Shown: positions 1 to 12,885 of the stretch, one piece after another
Position numbering within the stretch: position 1 is the stretch's first letter
How the letters are laid out: each line of letters opens with the position of its first letter
Assembly (NCBI RefSeq): GCF_910592395.1
Contig: NC_088316.1
Location: 20,026,001 to 20,090,000, forward strand
DNA: 64,000 nt
Origin: Lineus longissimus
Taxonomy: Eukaryota > Nemertea > Pilidiophora > Heteronemertea > Lineidae
Direction of reading: 5' to 3'
Program-made: the position numbers and the translations under genes
Notes under the pieces: generated by a model
Told to the model about the DNA's origin: nothing
What the model saw: the letters and a program-made list of their open reading frames with translations, nothing else
Databases searched by the model: none

Positions 1-185
1 TTATATCACTGAGGTATATGGATACGATATGTTGAGAAAAATATGTACAACTATCGAAATATACGACTACTTGGAACTATTTCGGCGAATCACTCTGCCA
101 CCGGCGCGACCTTGTCACAATTGCGGCGCGCTCCTTTGCATATCGCATATAAGTGCCCAATAAAATCTCCCTCACCGCATGAAAG

Positions 186-280
186 TCTTGACGGTTCAGT
201 GCTGAGAGTGTTGGACTGTGGACCGGCTGGTCACGGGTTCGACTCCCGATGAATCTGCCGCAGTTCTCTCTTTTTTTTTT
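186..280 (+). other. tRNA-like Pol III module (representative; one per array unit)
   Basis: An A-box-like stretch (CGGTTCAGTGC at 192-202) is followed by a perfect B box (GGTTCGACTCC at 236-246) and a T-tract (271-280) able to terminate Pol III. An anticodon-arm-like segment, GTTGG/CCGGC around ACTGTGGA, lies between the boxes. The loop has 8 rather than 7 bases, and the acceptor arms do not pair in any unit checked. This is therefore a tRNA-derived relic or SINE-head-like promoter, not a working tRNA gene. The B box recurs at about 1118, 1998, 2878, 3759, 4640, 5520, 6401, 7281, 8162, 9042, 9922, 10803, 11683 and 12561. Upstream lie an octamer-like TTTGCATAT (135-143) and a TATA-like CATATAAG (146-153), 30-40 bp before the module. 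Confidence 0.6.
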
Positions 281-3200
281 CTTCTTCCTAATCTTTTATC
301 TGATCATCCATGTACGGATGTCAACATTTTCATTATTATCAGTATCATATCCCGCACCCAAACTTTTCAAACTGCAGCACATACTGATTCCGGGCGTTCG
401 AGTACTACCGAGGATGGTTGGAATCGGCAGCTAGTATTTTCGAGGCTACATTGCGGCAAAGAGGTATTAGTGTCGGACCGTGACTTTTCCAATCAGAATT
501 AGTCAAAAAGTATCCTGAACTTCGGGCTTTTTATACTCCTTTGTCATATCGAGAGGCGGAGGATATTGTAAACCACTGGTGCCTGGATGGTCAAAGAGTA
601 CGGCACATATCGTCGGTGATGATGGAGAAAGCGGTAGCCGGTACATATTCAGCACGGTTAACAAGCAGTTCAATGTGCTCATTACGTGATGAGAGCAAAT
701 CTTACGGGTGGGGCGGAATACGCCATATTGCTGACATCATCGGCGCCAACAACTATTTATTTTGACCCTGTCCGAGTTTTTCAAAACGATTCATTGATTG
801 ACTCTGACCCTGCTGACCACGATGTATGAAAACTTTTTAAAAAAGGCCATTTAAACGCTAAATCAACTGCAAGCATAATCTTTTATATCACTGAGGTATA
901 TGGATACGATATGTTGAGAAAAATCTGTACAACTATCGAAATATACGACTACTTGGAACTATTTCGGCGAATCACTCTGCCACCGGCGCGACCTTGTCAC
1001 AATTGCGGCGCGCTCCTTTGCATATCGCATATAAGTGGCCAATAAAATCTCCCTCACCGCATGAAAGTCTTGACGGTTCAGTGCTGAGAGTGTTGGACTG
1101 TGGACCGGCTGGTCACGGGTTCGACTCCCGATGAATCTGCCGCAGTTCTCTCTTTTTTTTTCTTTTTCCTAATCTTTTATCTGATCATCCATGTACAGAT
1201 GTCAACATTTTCATTATTATCAGTATCATATCCCGCACCAAACTTTTCAAACTGCAGCGCATACTGATTCCGGGCGTTCGAGTACTACCGAGGATGGTTG
1301 GAATCGGCAGCTAGTATTTTCGAGGCTACATTGCGGCAAAGAAGTATTAGTGTCGGACGGTGACTTTTCCAATCAGAATTAGTCAAAGGGTATCCTGAGC
1401 TTCGGGCTTTTTATACTCCTTCGTCTCATCGAGAGGCGGAGGATATTGAAAACCACTGGTGCCTGGATGGTTAAAGGGGTACGGCACATATCGTCGGTGA
1501 TGATGGAGAGAGCGGTAGCCGGTACATATTCAGCACGGTTAACAAGCAGTTCAATGTGCTCATGACGTGATGGGAGCAAATCTTACGGGTGGGGCGGAAT
1601 CCGCCATATTGCTGACATCATCGGCGCCAACAATTATTTCTTTTGACCCTGCCCGAGTCTTTCAAAACAATTCATTGATTGACTCTGACCCTGCTGACCA
1701 CGATGTATAAAAACTTTTTTAAAAGGCCATTTAAACGCTAAATCAACTGCAAGCATAATCTTTTATATCACTGAGGTATATGGATACGATATGTTGAGAA
1801 AAATATTTACAACTATCGAAATATACGACTACTTGGAACTATTTCGGCGAATCACTCTGCCACCGGCGCGACCTTGTCACAATTGCGGCGCGCTCTTTTG
1901 CATATCGCATATAAGTGGCTAATACAATCTCTCTTACCGTATGATAGCCTGGATGGTTCAGTGCTGAGAGTGTTGGACTGTGGACCGGCTGGTCACGGGT
2001 TCGACTCCCGATGAATCTGCCGCAGTTCTCTCTTTTTTTTTCTTCTTCCTAATCTTTTATCTGATCATCCATGTACGGATGTCAACATTTTCATTATTAT
2101 CAGTATCATATCCCGCACCCAAACTTTTCAAACTGCAGCACATACTGATTCCGGGCGTTCGAGTACTACCGAGGATGGTTGGAATCGGCAGCTAGTATTT
2201 TCGAGGCTACATTGCGGCAAAGAGGTATTAGTGTCGGACCGTGACTTTTCCAATCAGAATTAGTCAAAAAGTATCCTGAACTTCGGGCTTTTTATACTCC
2301 TTTGTCATATTGAGAGGCGGAGGATATTGTAAACCACTGGTGCCTGGATGGTCAAAGAGTACGGCACATATCGTCGGTGATGATGGAGAGAGCGGTAGCC
2401 GGTACATATTCAGCACGGTTAACAAGCAGTTCAATGTGCTCATTACGTGATGAGAGCAAATCTTACGGGTGGGGCGGAATACGCCATATTGTTGACATCA
2501 TCGGCGCCAACAACTATTTATTTTGACCCTGTCCGAGTTTTTCAAAACGATTCATTGATTGACTCTGACCCTGCTGACCACGATGTATGAAAACTTTTTA
2601 AAAAGGCCATTTAAACGCTAAATCAACTGCAAGCATAATCTTTTATATCACTGAGGTATATGGATACGATATGTTGAGAAAAATCTGTACAACTATCGAA
2701 ATATACGACTACTTGGAACTATTTCGGCGAATCACTCTGCCACCGGCGCGACCTTGTCACAATTGCGGCGCGCTCCTTTGCATATCGCATATAAGTTGCC
2801 AATAAAATCTCCCTCACCGCATGAAAGTCTTGACGGTTCAGTGCTGAGAGTGTTGGACTGTGGACCGGCTGGTCACGGGTTCGACTCCCGATGAATCTGC
2901 CGCAGTTCTCTCTTTTTTTTTCTTCTTCCTAATCTTTTATCTGATCATCCATGTACGGATGTCAACATTTTCATTATTATCAGTATCATATCCCGCACCC
3001 AAACTTTTCAAACTGCAGCACATACTGATTCCGGGCGTTCGAGTACTACCGAGGATGGTTGGAATCGGCAGCTAGTATTTTCGAGGCTACATTGCGGCAA
3101 AGAGGTATTAGTGTCGGACCGTGACTTTTCCAATCAGAATTAGTCAAAAAGTATCCTGAACTTCGGGCTTTTTATACTCCTTTGTCATATCGAGAGGCGG

Positions 3201-3523
3201 AGGATATTGTAAACCACTGGTGCCTGGATGGTCAAAGAGTACGGCACATATCGTCGGTGATGATGGAGAGAGCGGTAGCCGGTACATATTCAGCACGGTT
3301 AACAAGCAGTTCAATGTGCTCATTACGTGATGAGAGCAAATCTTACGGGTGGGGCGGAATACGCCATATTGCTGACATCATCGGCGCCAATAACTATTTA
3401 TTTTGACCCTGTCCGAGTTTTTCAAAACGATTCATTGATTGACTCTGACCCTGCTGACCACGATGTATGAAAACTTTTTTAAAAAGGCCATTTAAACGCT
3501 AAATCAACTGCAAGCATAATCTT

Positions 3524-6500
3524 TTATATCACTGAGGTATATGGATACGATATGTTGAGAAAAATCTGTACAACTATCGAAATATACGACTACTTGGAAC
3601 TATTTCGGCGAATCACTCTGCCACCGGCGCGACCTTGTCACAATTGCGGCGCGCTCCTTTGCATATCGCATATAAGTGGCCAATAAAATCTCCCTCACCG
3701 CATGAAAGTCTTGACGGTTCAGTGCTGAGAGTGTTGGACTGTGGACCGGCTGGTCACGGGTTCGACTCCCGATGAATCTGCCGCAGTTCTCTCTTTTTTT
3801 TTCTTCTTCCTAATCTTTTATCTGATCATCCATGTACGGATGTCAACATTTTCATTATTATCAGTATCATATCCCGCACCCAAACTTTTCAAACTGCAGC
3901 ACATACTGATTCCGGGCGTTCGAGTACTACCGAGTATGGTTGGAATCGGCAGCTAGTATTTTCGAGGCTACATTGCGGCAAAGAGGTATTAGTGTCGGAC
4001 CGTGACTTTTCCAATCAGAATTAGTCAAAAAGTATCCTGAACTTCGGGCTTTTTATACTCCTTTGTCATATCGAGAGGCGGAGGATATTGTAAACCACTG
4101 GTGCCTGGATGGTCAAAGAGTACGGCACATATCGTCGGTGATGATGGAGAGAGCGGTAGCCGGTACATATTCAGCACGGTTAACAAGCAGTTCAATGTGC
4201 TCATTACGTGATGAGAGCAAATCTTACGGGTGGGGCGGAATACGCCATATTGCTGACATCATCGGCGCCAACAACTATTTATTTTGACCCTGTCCGAGTT
4301 TTTCAAAACGATTCATTGATTGACTCTGACCCTGCTGACCACGATGTATGAAAACTTTTTAAAAAAGGCCATTTAAACGCTAAATCAACTGCAAGCATAA
4401 TCTTTTATATCACTGAGGTATATGGATACGATATGTTGAGAAAAATCTGTACAACTATCGAAATATACGACTACTTGGAACTATTTCGGCGAATCACTCT
4501 GCCACCGGCGCGACCTTGTCACAATTGCGGCGCGCTCCTTTGCATATCGCATATAAGTGGCCAATAAAATCTCCCTCACCGCATGAAAGTCTTGACGGTT
4601 CAGTGCTGAGAGTGTTGGACTGTGGACCGGCTGGTCACGGGTTCGACTCCCGATGAATCTGCCGCAGTTCTCTCTTTTTTTTTCTTTTTCCTAATCTTTT
4701 ATCTGATCATCCATGTACAGATGTCAACATTTTCATAATTATCAGTATCATATCCCGCACCAAACTTTTCAAACTGCAGCGCATACTGATTCCGGGCGTT
4801 CGAGTACTACCGAGGATGGTTGGAATCGGCAGCTAGTATTTTCGAGGCTACATTGCGGCAAAGAAGTATTAGTGTCGGACGGTGACTTTTCCAATCAGAA
4901 TTAGTCAAAGGGTATCCTGAGCTTCGGGCTTTTTATACTCCTTCGTCTCATCGAGAGGCGGAGGATATTGAAAACCACTGGTGCCTGGATGGTTAAAGGG
5001 GTACGGCACATATCGTCGGTGATGATGGAGAGAGCGGTAGCCGGTACATATTCAGCACGGTTAACAAGCAGTTCAATGTGCTCATTACGTGATGGGAGCA
5101 AATCTTACGGGTGGGGCGGAATCCGCCATATTGCTGACATCATCGGCGCCAACAATTATTTCTTTTGACCCTGCCCGAGTCTTTCAAAACAATTCATTGA
5201 TTGACTCTGACCCTGCTGACCACGATGTATAAAAACTTTTTTAAAAGGCCATTTAAACGCTAAATCAACTGCAAGCATAATCTTTTATATCACTGAGGTA
5301 TATGGATACGATATGTTGAGAAAAATATGTACAACTATCGAAATATACGACTACTTGGAACTATTTCGGCGAATCACTCTGCCACCGGCGCGACCTTGTC
5401 ACAATAGCGGCGCGCTCTTTTGCATATCGCATATAAGTGGCCAATAAAATCTCCCTCACCGCATGAAAGTCTTGACGGTTCAGTGCTGAGAGTGTTGGAC
5501 TGTGGACCGGCTGGTCACGGGTTCGACTCCCGATGAATCTGCCGCAGTTCTCTCTTTTTTTTTCTTCTTCCTAATCTTTTATCTGATCATCCATGTACGG
5601 ATGTCAACATTTTCATTATTATCAGTATCATATCCCGCACCCAAACTTTTCAAACTGCAGCACATACTGATTCCGGGCGTTCGAGTACTACCGAGTATGG
5701 TTGGAATCGGCAGCTAGTATTTTCGAGGCTACATTGCGGCAAAGAGGTATTAGTGTCGGACCGTGACTTTTCCAATCAGAATTAGTCAAAAAGTATCCTG
5801 AACTTCGGGCTTTTTATACTCCTTTGTCATATCGAGAGGCGGAGGATATTGTAAACCACTGGTGCCTGGATGGTCAAAGAGTACGGCACATATCGTCGGT
5901 GATGATGGAGAGAGCGGTAGCCGGTACATATTCAGCACGGTTAACAAGCAGTTCAATGTGCTCATTACGTGATGAGAGCAAATCTTACGGGTGGGGCGGA
6001 ATACGCCATATTGCTGACATCATCGGCGCCAACAACTATTTATTTTGACCCTGTCCGAGTTTTTCAAAACGATTCATTGATTGACTCTGACCCTGCTGAC
6101 CACGATGTATGAAAACTTTTTAAAAAAGGCCATTTAAACGCTAAATCAACTGCAAGCATAATCTTTTATATCACTGAGGTATATGGATACGATATGTTGA
6201 GAAAAATCTGTACAACTATCGAAATATACGACTACTTGGAACTATTTCGGCGAATCACTCTGCCACCGGCGCGACCTTGTCACAATTGCGGCGCGCTCCT
6301 TTGCATATCGCATATAAGTGGCCAATAAAATCTCCCTCACCGCATGAAAGTCTTGACGGTTCAGTGCTGAGAGTGTTGGACTGTGGACCGGCTGGTCACG
6401 GGTTCGACTCCCGATGAATCTGCCGCAGTTCTCTCTTTTTTTTTCTTTTTCCTAATCTTTTATCTGATCATCCATGTACAGATGTCAACATTTTCATAAT

Positions 6501-8806
6501 TATCAGTATCATATCCCGCACCAAACTTTTCAAACTGCAGCGCATACTGATTCCGGGCGTTCGAGTACTACCGAGGATGGTTGGAATCGGCAGCTAGTAT
6601 TTTCGAGGCTACATTGCGGCAAAGAAGTATTAGTGTCGGACGGTGACTTTTCCAATCAGAATTAGTCAAAGGGTATCCTGAGCTTCGGGCTTTTTATACT
6701 CCTTCGTCTCATCGAGAGGCGGAGGATATTGAAAACCACTGGTGCCTGGATGGTTAAAGGGGTACGGCACATATCGTCGGTGATGATGGAGAGAGCGGTA
6801 GCCGGTACATATTCAGCACGGTTAACAAGCAGTTCAATGTGCTCATTACGTGATGGGAGCAAATCTTACGGGTGGGGCGGAATCCGCCATATTGCTGACA
6901 TCATCGGCGCCAACAATTATTTCTTTTGACCCTGCCCGAGTCTTTCAAAACAATTCATTGATTGACTCTGACCCTGCTGACCACGATGTATAAAAACTTT
7001 TTTAAAAGGCCATTTAAACGCTAAATCAACTGCAAGCATAATCTTTTATATCACTGAGGTATATGGATACGATATGTTGAGAAAAATATGTACAACTATC
7101 GAAATATACGACTACTTGGAACTATTTCGGCGAATCACTCTGCCACCGGCGCGACCTTGTCACAATAGCGGCGCGCTCTTTTGCATATCGCATATAAGTG
7201 GCCAATAAAATCTCCCTCACCGCATGAAAGTCTTGACGGTTCAGTGCTGAGAGTGTTGGACTGTGGACCGGCTGGTCACGGGTTCGACTCCCGATGAATC
7301 TGCCGCAGTTCTCTCTTTTTTTTTCTTCTTCCTAATCTTTTATCTGATCATCCATGTACGGATGTCAACATTTTCATTATTATCAGTATCATATCCCGCA
7401 CCCAAACTTTTCAAACTGCAGCACATACTGATTCCGGGCGTTCGAGTACTACCGAGTATGGTTGGAATCGGCAGCTAGTATTTTCGAGGCTACATTGCGG
7501 CAAAGAGGTATTAGTGTCGGACCGTGACTTTTCCAATCAGAATTAGTCAAAAAGTATCCTGAACTTCGGGCTTTTTATACTCCTTTGTCATATCGAGAGG
7601 CGGAGGATATTGTAAACCACTGGTGCCTGGATGGTCAAAGAGTACGGCACATATCGTCGGTGATGATGGAGAGAGCGGTAGCCGGTACATATTCAGCACG
7701 GTTAACAAGCAGTTCAATGTGCTCATTACGTGATGAGAGCAAATCTTACGGGTGGGGCGGAATACGCCATATTGCTGACATCATCGGCGCCAACAACTAT
7801 TTATTTTGACCCTGTCCGAGTTTTTCAAAACGATTCATTGATTGACTCTGACCCTGCTGACCACGATGTATGAAAACTTTTTAAAAAAGGCCATTTAAAC
7901 GCTAAATCAACTGCAAGCATAATCTTTTATATCACTGAGGTATATGGATACGATATGTTGAGAAAAATCTGTACAACTATCGAAATATACGACTACTTGG
8001 AACTATTTCGGCGAATCACTCTGCCACCGGCGCGACCTTGTCACAATTGCGGCGCGCTCCTTTGCATATCGCATATAAGTGGCCAATAAAATCTCCCTCA
8101 CCGCATGAAAGTCTTGACGGTTCAGTGCTGAGAGTGTTGGACTGTGGACCGGCTGGTCACGGGTTCGACTCCCGATGAATCTGCCGCAGTTCTCTCTTTT
8201 TTTTTCTTTTTCCTAATCTTTTATCTGATCATCCATGTACAGATGTCAACATTTTCATAATTATCAGTATCATATCCCGCACCAAACTTTTCAAACTGCA
8301 GCGCATACTGATTCCGGGCGTTCGAGTACTACCGAGTATGGTTGGAATTGGCAGCTAGTATTTTCGAGGCTACATTGCGGCAAAGAAGTATTAGTGTCGG
8401 ACGGTGACTTTTCCAATCAGAATTAGTCAAAGGGTATCCTGAGCTTCGGGCTTTTTATACTCCTTCGTCTCATCGAGAGGCGGAGGATATTGAAAACCAC
8501 TGGTGCCTGGATGGTTAAAGGGGTACGGCACATATCGTCGGTGATGATGGAGAGAGCGGTAGCCGGTACATATTCAGCACGGTTAACAAGCAGTTCAATG
8601 TGCTCATTACGTGATGGGAGCAAATCTTACGGGTGGGGCGGAATCCGCCATATTGCTGACATCATCGGCGCCAACAATTATTTCTTTTGACCCTGCCCGA
8701 GTCTTTCAAAACAATTCATTGATTGACTCTGACCCTGCTGACCACGATGTATAAAAACTTTTTTAAAAGGCCATTTAAACGCTAAATCAACTGCAAGCAT
8801 AATCTT
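3524..8806. repeat. Higher-order repeat: three copies of a 1761-bp A-B dimer
   Basis: Within the array, units 5+6, 7+8 and 9+10 form three near-identical A-B dimers starting at 3524, 5285 and 7046, spaced exactly 1761 bp. Units 5, 7 and 9 share a private variant (CCGAGTATGG instead of CCGAGGATGG) absent from A units 1, 3, 4, 11 and 12. This marks the dimer as the most recent unit of amplification, probably by unequal exchange. The whole array reads A B A A A B A B A B A A B A' and a truncated hybrid. Confidence 0.85.
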
Positions 8807-11800
8807 TTATATCACTGAGGTATATGGATACGATATGTTGAGAAAAATATGTACAACTATCGAAATATACGACTACTTGGAACTATTTCGGCGAATCACT
8901 CTGCCACCGGCGCGACCTTGTCACAATTGCGGCGCGCTCTTTTGCATATCGCATATAAGTGGCTAATACAATCTCTCTTACCGTATGAAAGCCTGGATGG
9001 TTCAGTGCTGAGAGTGTTGGACTGTGGACCGGCTGGTCACGGGTTCGACTCCCGATGAATCTGCCGCAGTTCTCTCTTTTTTTTTCTTCTTCCTAATCTT
9101 TTATCTGATCATCCATGTACGGATGTCAACATTTTCATTATTATCAGTATCATATCCCGCACCCAAACTTTTCAAACTGCAGCACATACTGATTCCGGGC
9201 GTTCGAGTACTACCGAGGATGGTTGGAATCGGCAGCTAGTATTTTCGAGGCTACATTGCGGCAAAGAGGTATTAGTGTCGGACCGTGACTTTTCCAATCA
9301 GAATTAGTCAAAAAGTATCCTGAACTTCGGGCTTTTTATACTCCTTTGTCATATCGAGAGGCGGAGGATATTGTAAACTACTGGTGCCTGGATGGTCAAA
9401 GAGTACGGCACATATCGTCGGTGATGATGGAGAGAGCGGTAGCCGGTACATATTCAGCACGGTTAACAAGCAGTTCAATGTGCTCATTACGTGATGAGAG
9501 CAAATCTTACGGGTGGGGCGGAATACGCCATATTGCTGACATCATCGGCGCCAACAACTATTTATTTTGACCCTGTCCGAGTTTTTCAAAACGATTCATT
9601 GATTGACTCTGACCCTGCTGACCACGATGTATGAAAACTTTTTTAAAAGGCCATTTAAACGCTAAATCAACTGCAAGCATAATCTTTTATATCACTGAGG
9701 TATATGGATACGATATGTTGAGAAAAATCTGTACAACTATCGAAATATACGACTACTTGGAACTATTTCGGCGAATCACTCTGCCACCGGCGCGACCTTG
9801 TCACAATTGCGGCGCGCTCCTTTGCATATCGCATATAAGTGGCCAATAAAATCTCCCTCACCGCATGAAAGTCTTGACGGTTCAGTGCTGAGAGTGTTGG
9901 ACTGTGGACCGGCTGGTCACGGGTTCGACTCCCGATGAATCTGCCGCAGTTCTCTCTTTTTTTTTCTTCTTCCTAATCTTTTATCTGATCATCCATGTAC
10001 GGATGTCAACATTTTCATTATTATCAGTATCATATCCCGCACCCAAACTTTTCAAACTGCAGCACATACTGATTCCGGGCGTTCGAGTACTACCGAGGAT
10101 GGTTGGAATCGGCAGCTAGTATTTTCGAGGCTACATTGCGGCAAAGAGGTATTAGTGTCGGACCGTGACTTTTCCAATCAGAATTAGTCAAAAAGTATCC
10201 TGAACTTCGGGCTTTTTATACTCCTTTGTCATATCGAGAGGCGGAGGATATTGTAAACCACTGGTGCCTGGATGGTCAAAGAGTACGGCACATATCGTCG
10301 GTGATGATGGAGAGAGCGGTAGCCGGTACATATTCAGCACGGTTAACAAGCAGTTCAATGTGCTCATTACGTGATGAGAGCAAATCTTACGGGTGGGGCG
10401 GAATACGCCATATAGCTGACATCATCGGCGCCAACAACTATTTATTTTGACCCTGTCCGAGTTTTTCAAAACGATTCATTGATTGACTCTGACCCTGCTG
10501 ACCACGATGTATGAAAACTTTTTAAAAAAGGCCATTTAAACGCTAAATCAACTGCAAGCATAATCTTTTATATCACTGAGGTATATGGATACGATATGTT
10601 GAGAAAAATCTGTACAACTATCGAAATATACGACTACTTGGAACTATTTCGGCGAATCACTCTGCCACCGGCGCGACCTTGTCACAATTGCGGCGCGCTC
10701 CTTTGCATATCGCATATAAGTGGCCAATAAAATCTCCCTCACCGCATGAAAGTCTTGACGGTTCAGTGCTGAGAGTGTTGGACTGTGGACCGGCTGGTCA
10801 CGGGTTCGACTCCCGATGAATCTGCCGCAGTTCTCTCTTTTTTTTTCTTTTTCCTAATCTTTTATCAGATCATCCATGTACAGATGTCAACATTTTCATA
10901 ATTATCAGTATCATATCCCGCACCAAACTTTTCAAACTGCAGCGCATACTGATTCCGGGCGTTCGAGTACTTCCGAGGATGGTTGGAATCGGCAGCTAGT
11001 ATTTTCGAGGCTACATTGCGGCAAAGAAGTATTAGTGTCGGACGGTGACTTTTCCAATCAGAATTAGTCAAAGGGTATCCTGAGCTTCGGGCTTTTTATA
11101 CTCCTTCGTCTCATCGAGAGGCGGAGGATATTGAAAACCACTGGTGCCTGGATGGTTAAAGGGGTACGGCACATATCGTCGGTGATGATGGAGAGAGCGG
11201 TAGCCGGTACATATTCAGCACGGTTAACAAGCAGTTCAATGTGCTCATTACGTGATGGGAGCAAATCTTACGGGTGGGGCGGAATCCGCCATATTGCTGA
11301 CATCATCGGCGCCAACAATTATTTCTTTTGACCCTGCCCGAGTCTTTCAAAACAATTCATTGATTGACTCTGACCCTGCTGACCACGATGTATAAAAACT
11401 TTTTTAAAAGGCCATTTAAACGCTAAATCAACTGCAAGCATAATCTTTTATATCACTGAGGTATATGGATACGATATGTTGAGAAAAATATGTACAACTA
11501 TCGAAATATACGACTACTTGGAACTATTTCGGCGAATCACTCTGCCACCGGCGCGACCTTGTCACAATTGCGGCGCGCTCTTTTGCATATCGCATATAAG
11601 TGGCCAATAAAATCTCCCTCACCGCATGAAAGTCTTGACGGTTCAGTGCTGAGAGTGTTTGACTGTGGACCGGCTGGTCACGGGTTCGACTCCCGATGAA
11701 TCTGCCGCAGTTCTCTCTTTTTTTTTCTTCTTCCTAATCTTTTATCTGATCATCCATGTACGAATGTCAACAATTTCATTATTATCAGTATCATATCCCG

Positions 11801-12885
11801 CACCCAAACTTTTCAAACTGCAGCACATACTGATTCCGGGCGTTCGAGTACTACCGAGGATGGTTGGAATCGGCAGCTAGTATTTTCGAGGCTACATTGC
11901 GGCAAAGAGGTATTAGTGTCGGACCGCGACTTTCCCAATCAGAATCAGTCAAAAAGTATCCTGAACTTCGGGCTTTTTATACTCCTTTGTCATATCGAGA
12001 GGCGGAGGATATTGAAAACCACTGGTGCCTGGATGGTCAAAGAGTACGGCACATATCGTCGGTGATGATGGAGAGAGCGGTAGCCGGTACATATTCAGCA
12101 CGGTTAACAAGCAGTTCAATGTGCTCATGACGTGACGAGAGCAAATCTAACGGGTGGGGCGGAATCCGCCATATTGCTGACATCATCGGCGCCAACAATT
12201 ATTTCTTTTGACCCTGCCCGAGTCTTTCAAAACAATTCATTGATTGACTCTGACCCTGCTGACCACGATGTATAAAAACTTTTTAAAAAGGCCATTTAAA
12301 CGCTAAATCAACTGCAAGCATAATCTTTTATATCACTGAGGTATATGGATACGATATGTTGAGAAAAATCTGTACAACTATCAAAATATTCGACTACTTG
12401 GAACTATTTCGGCGAATCACTGCCACCGGCGCGACCTTGTCACAATTGCGGCGCGCTCCTTTGCATATCGCATATAAGTGGCTAATAAAATCTCCCTTAC
12501 CGCATGAAAGTCTTGACGGTTCAGAGCTGAGAGTGTTTGACTGTGGACCGGCTGGTCACGGGTTCGACTCCCGATGAATCTGCCGCAGTTCTCTTTTTTT
12601 TTCTTCTTCCTAATCTTTTATCTGATCATCCATGTACAGATGTCAACATTTTCATTATTATCAGTATCATATTCCGCACCCAAACTTTTCAAACTGGCAC
12701 ATACTGATTCCGGGCGTTCGAGTACTACCGAGGATGGTTCGGGGGATATTGAAAACCACTGGTGCCTGGATGGTTAAAGGGGTACGGCACATATCGTCGT
12801 TGATGATGGAGAGAGCGGTAGCCGGTACATATTCAGCACGGTTAACAAGCAGTTCAATGTGCTCATGACGTGACCAGAGTAAATC

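Larger units (their letters stand above)
1..12885. repeat. Tandem array of ~880-bp satellite-like units (14 full + 1 truncated)
   Basis: Units of 880-882 bp repeat head to tail with very few differences. Taking the start of unit 1 as phase, units begin at 1, 883, 1763, 2643, 3524, 4405, 5285, 6166, 7046, 7927, 8807, 9687, 10568, 11448 and 12328. The last unit is only about 558 bp, with an internal deletion near 12740, and ends near 12885 in unique DNA. Two subtypes differ at diagnostic sites: subtype B (units 2, 6, 8, 10, 13) has a one-base-shorter CACC tract before AAACTTTTC, a GACGGTGAC variant and GTATAAAAAC at the end; the others are A-like. The short ORFs recur only because the repeat recurs, and none resembles a known protein. 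Each unit carries the tRNA-like module described separately. The array continues past the left edge of the window. Confidence 0.97.

Noticed and set aside
186-262. Functional tRNA-His (GTG in anticodon position)
   Set aside because: The anticodon loop is 8 bases with the best stem, the acceptor arms do not pair and there is a T-stem mismatch; it is a tRNA-derived relic.
43-12130. Recurring 60-88-codon ORFs on both strands of the tandem array
   Set aside because: They repeat only because the 880-bp unit repeats, differ by frame-changing indels between subtypes, and match no family I know.
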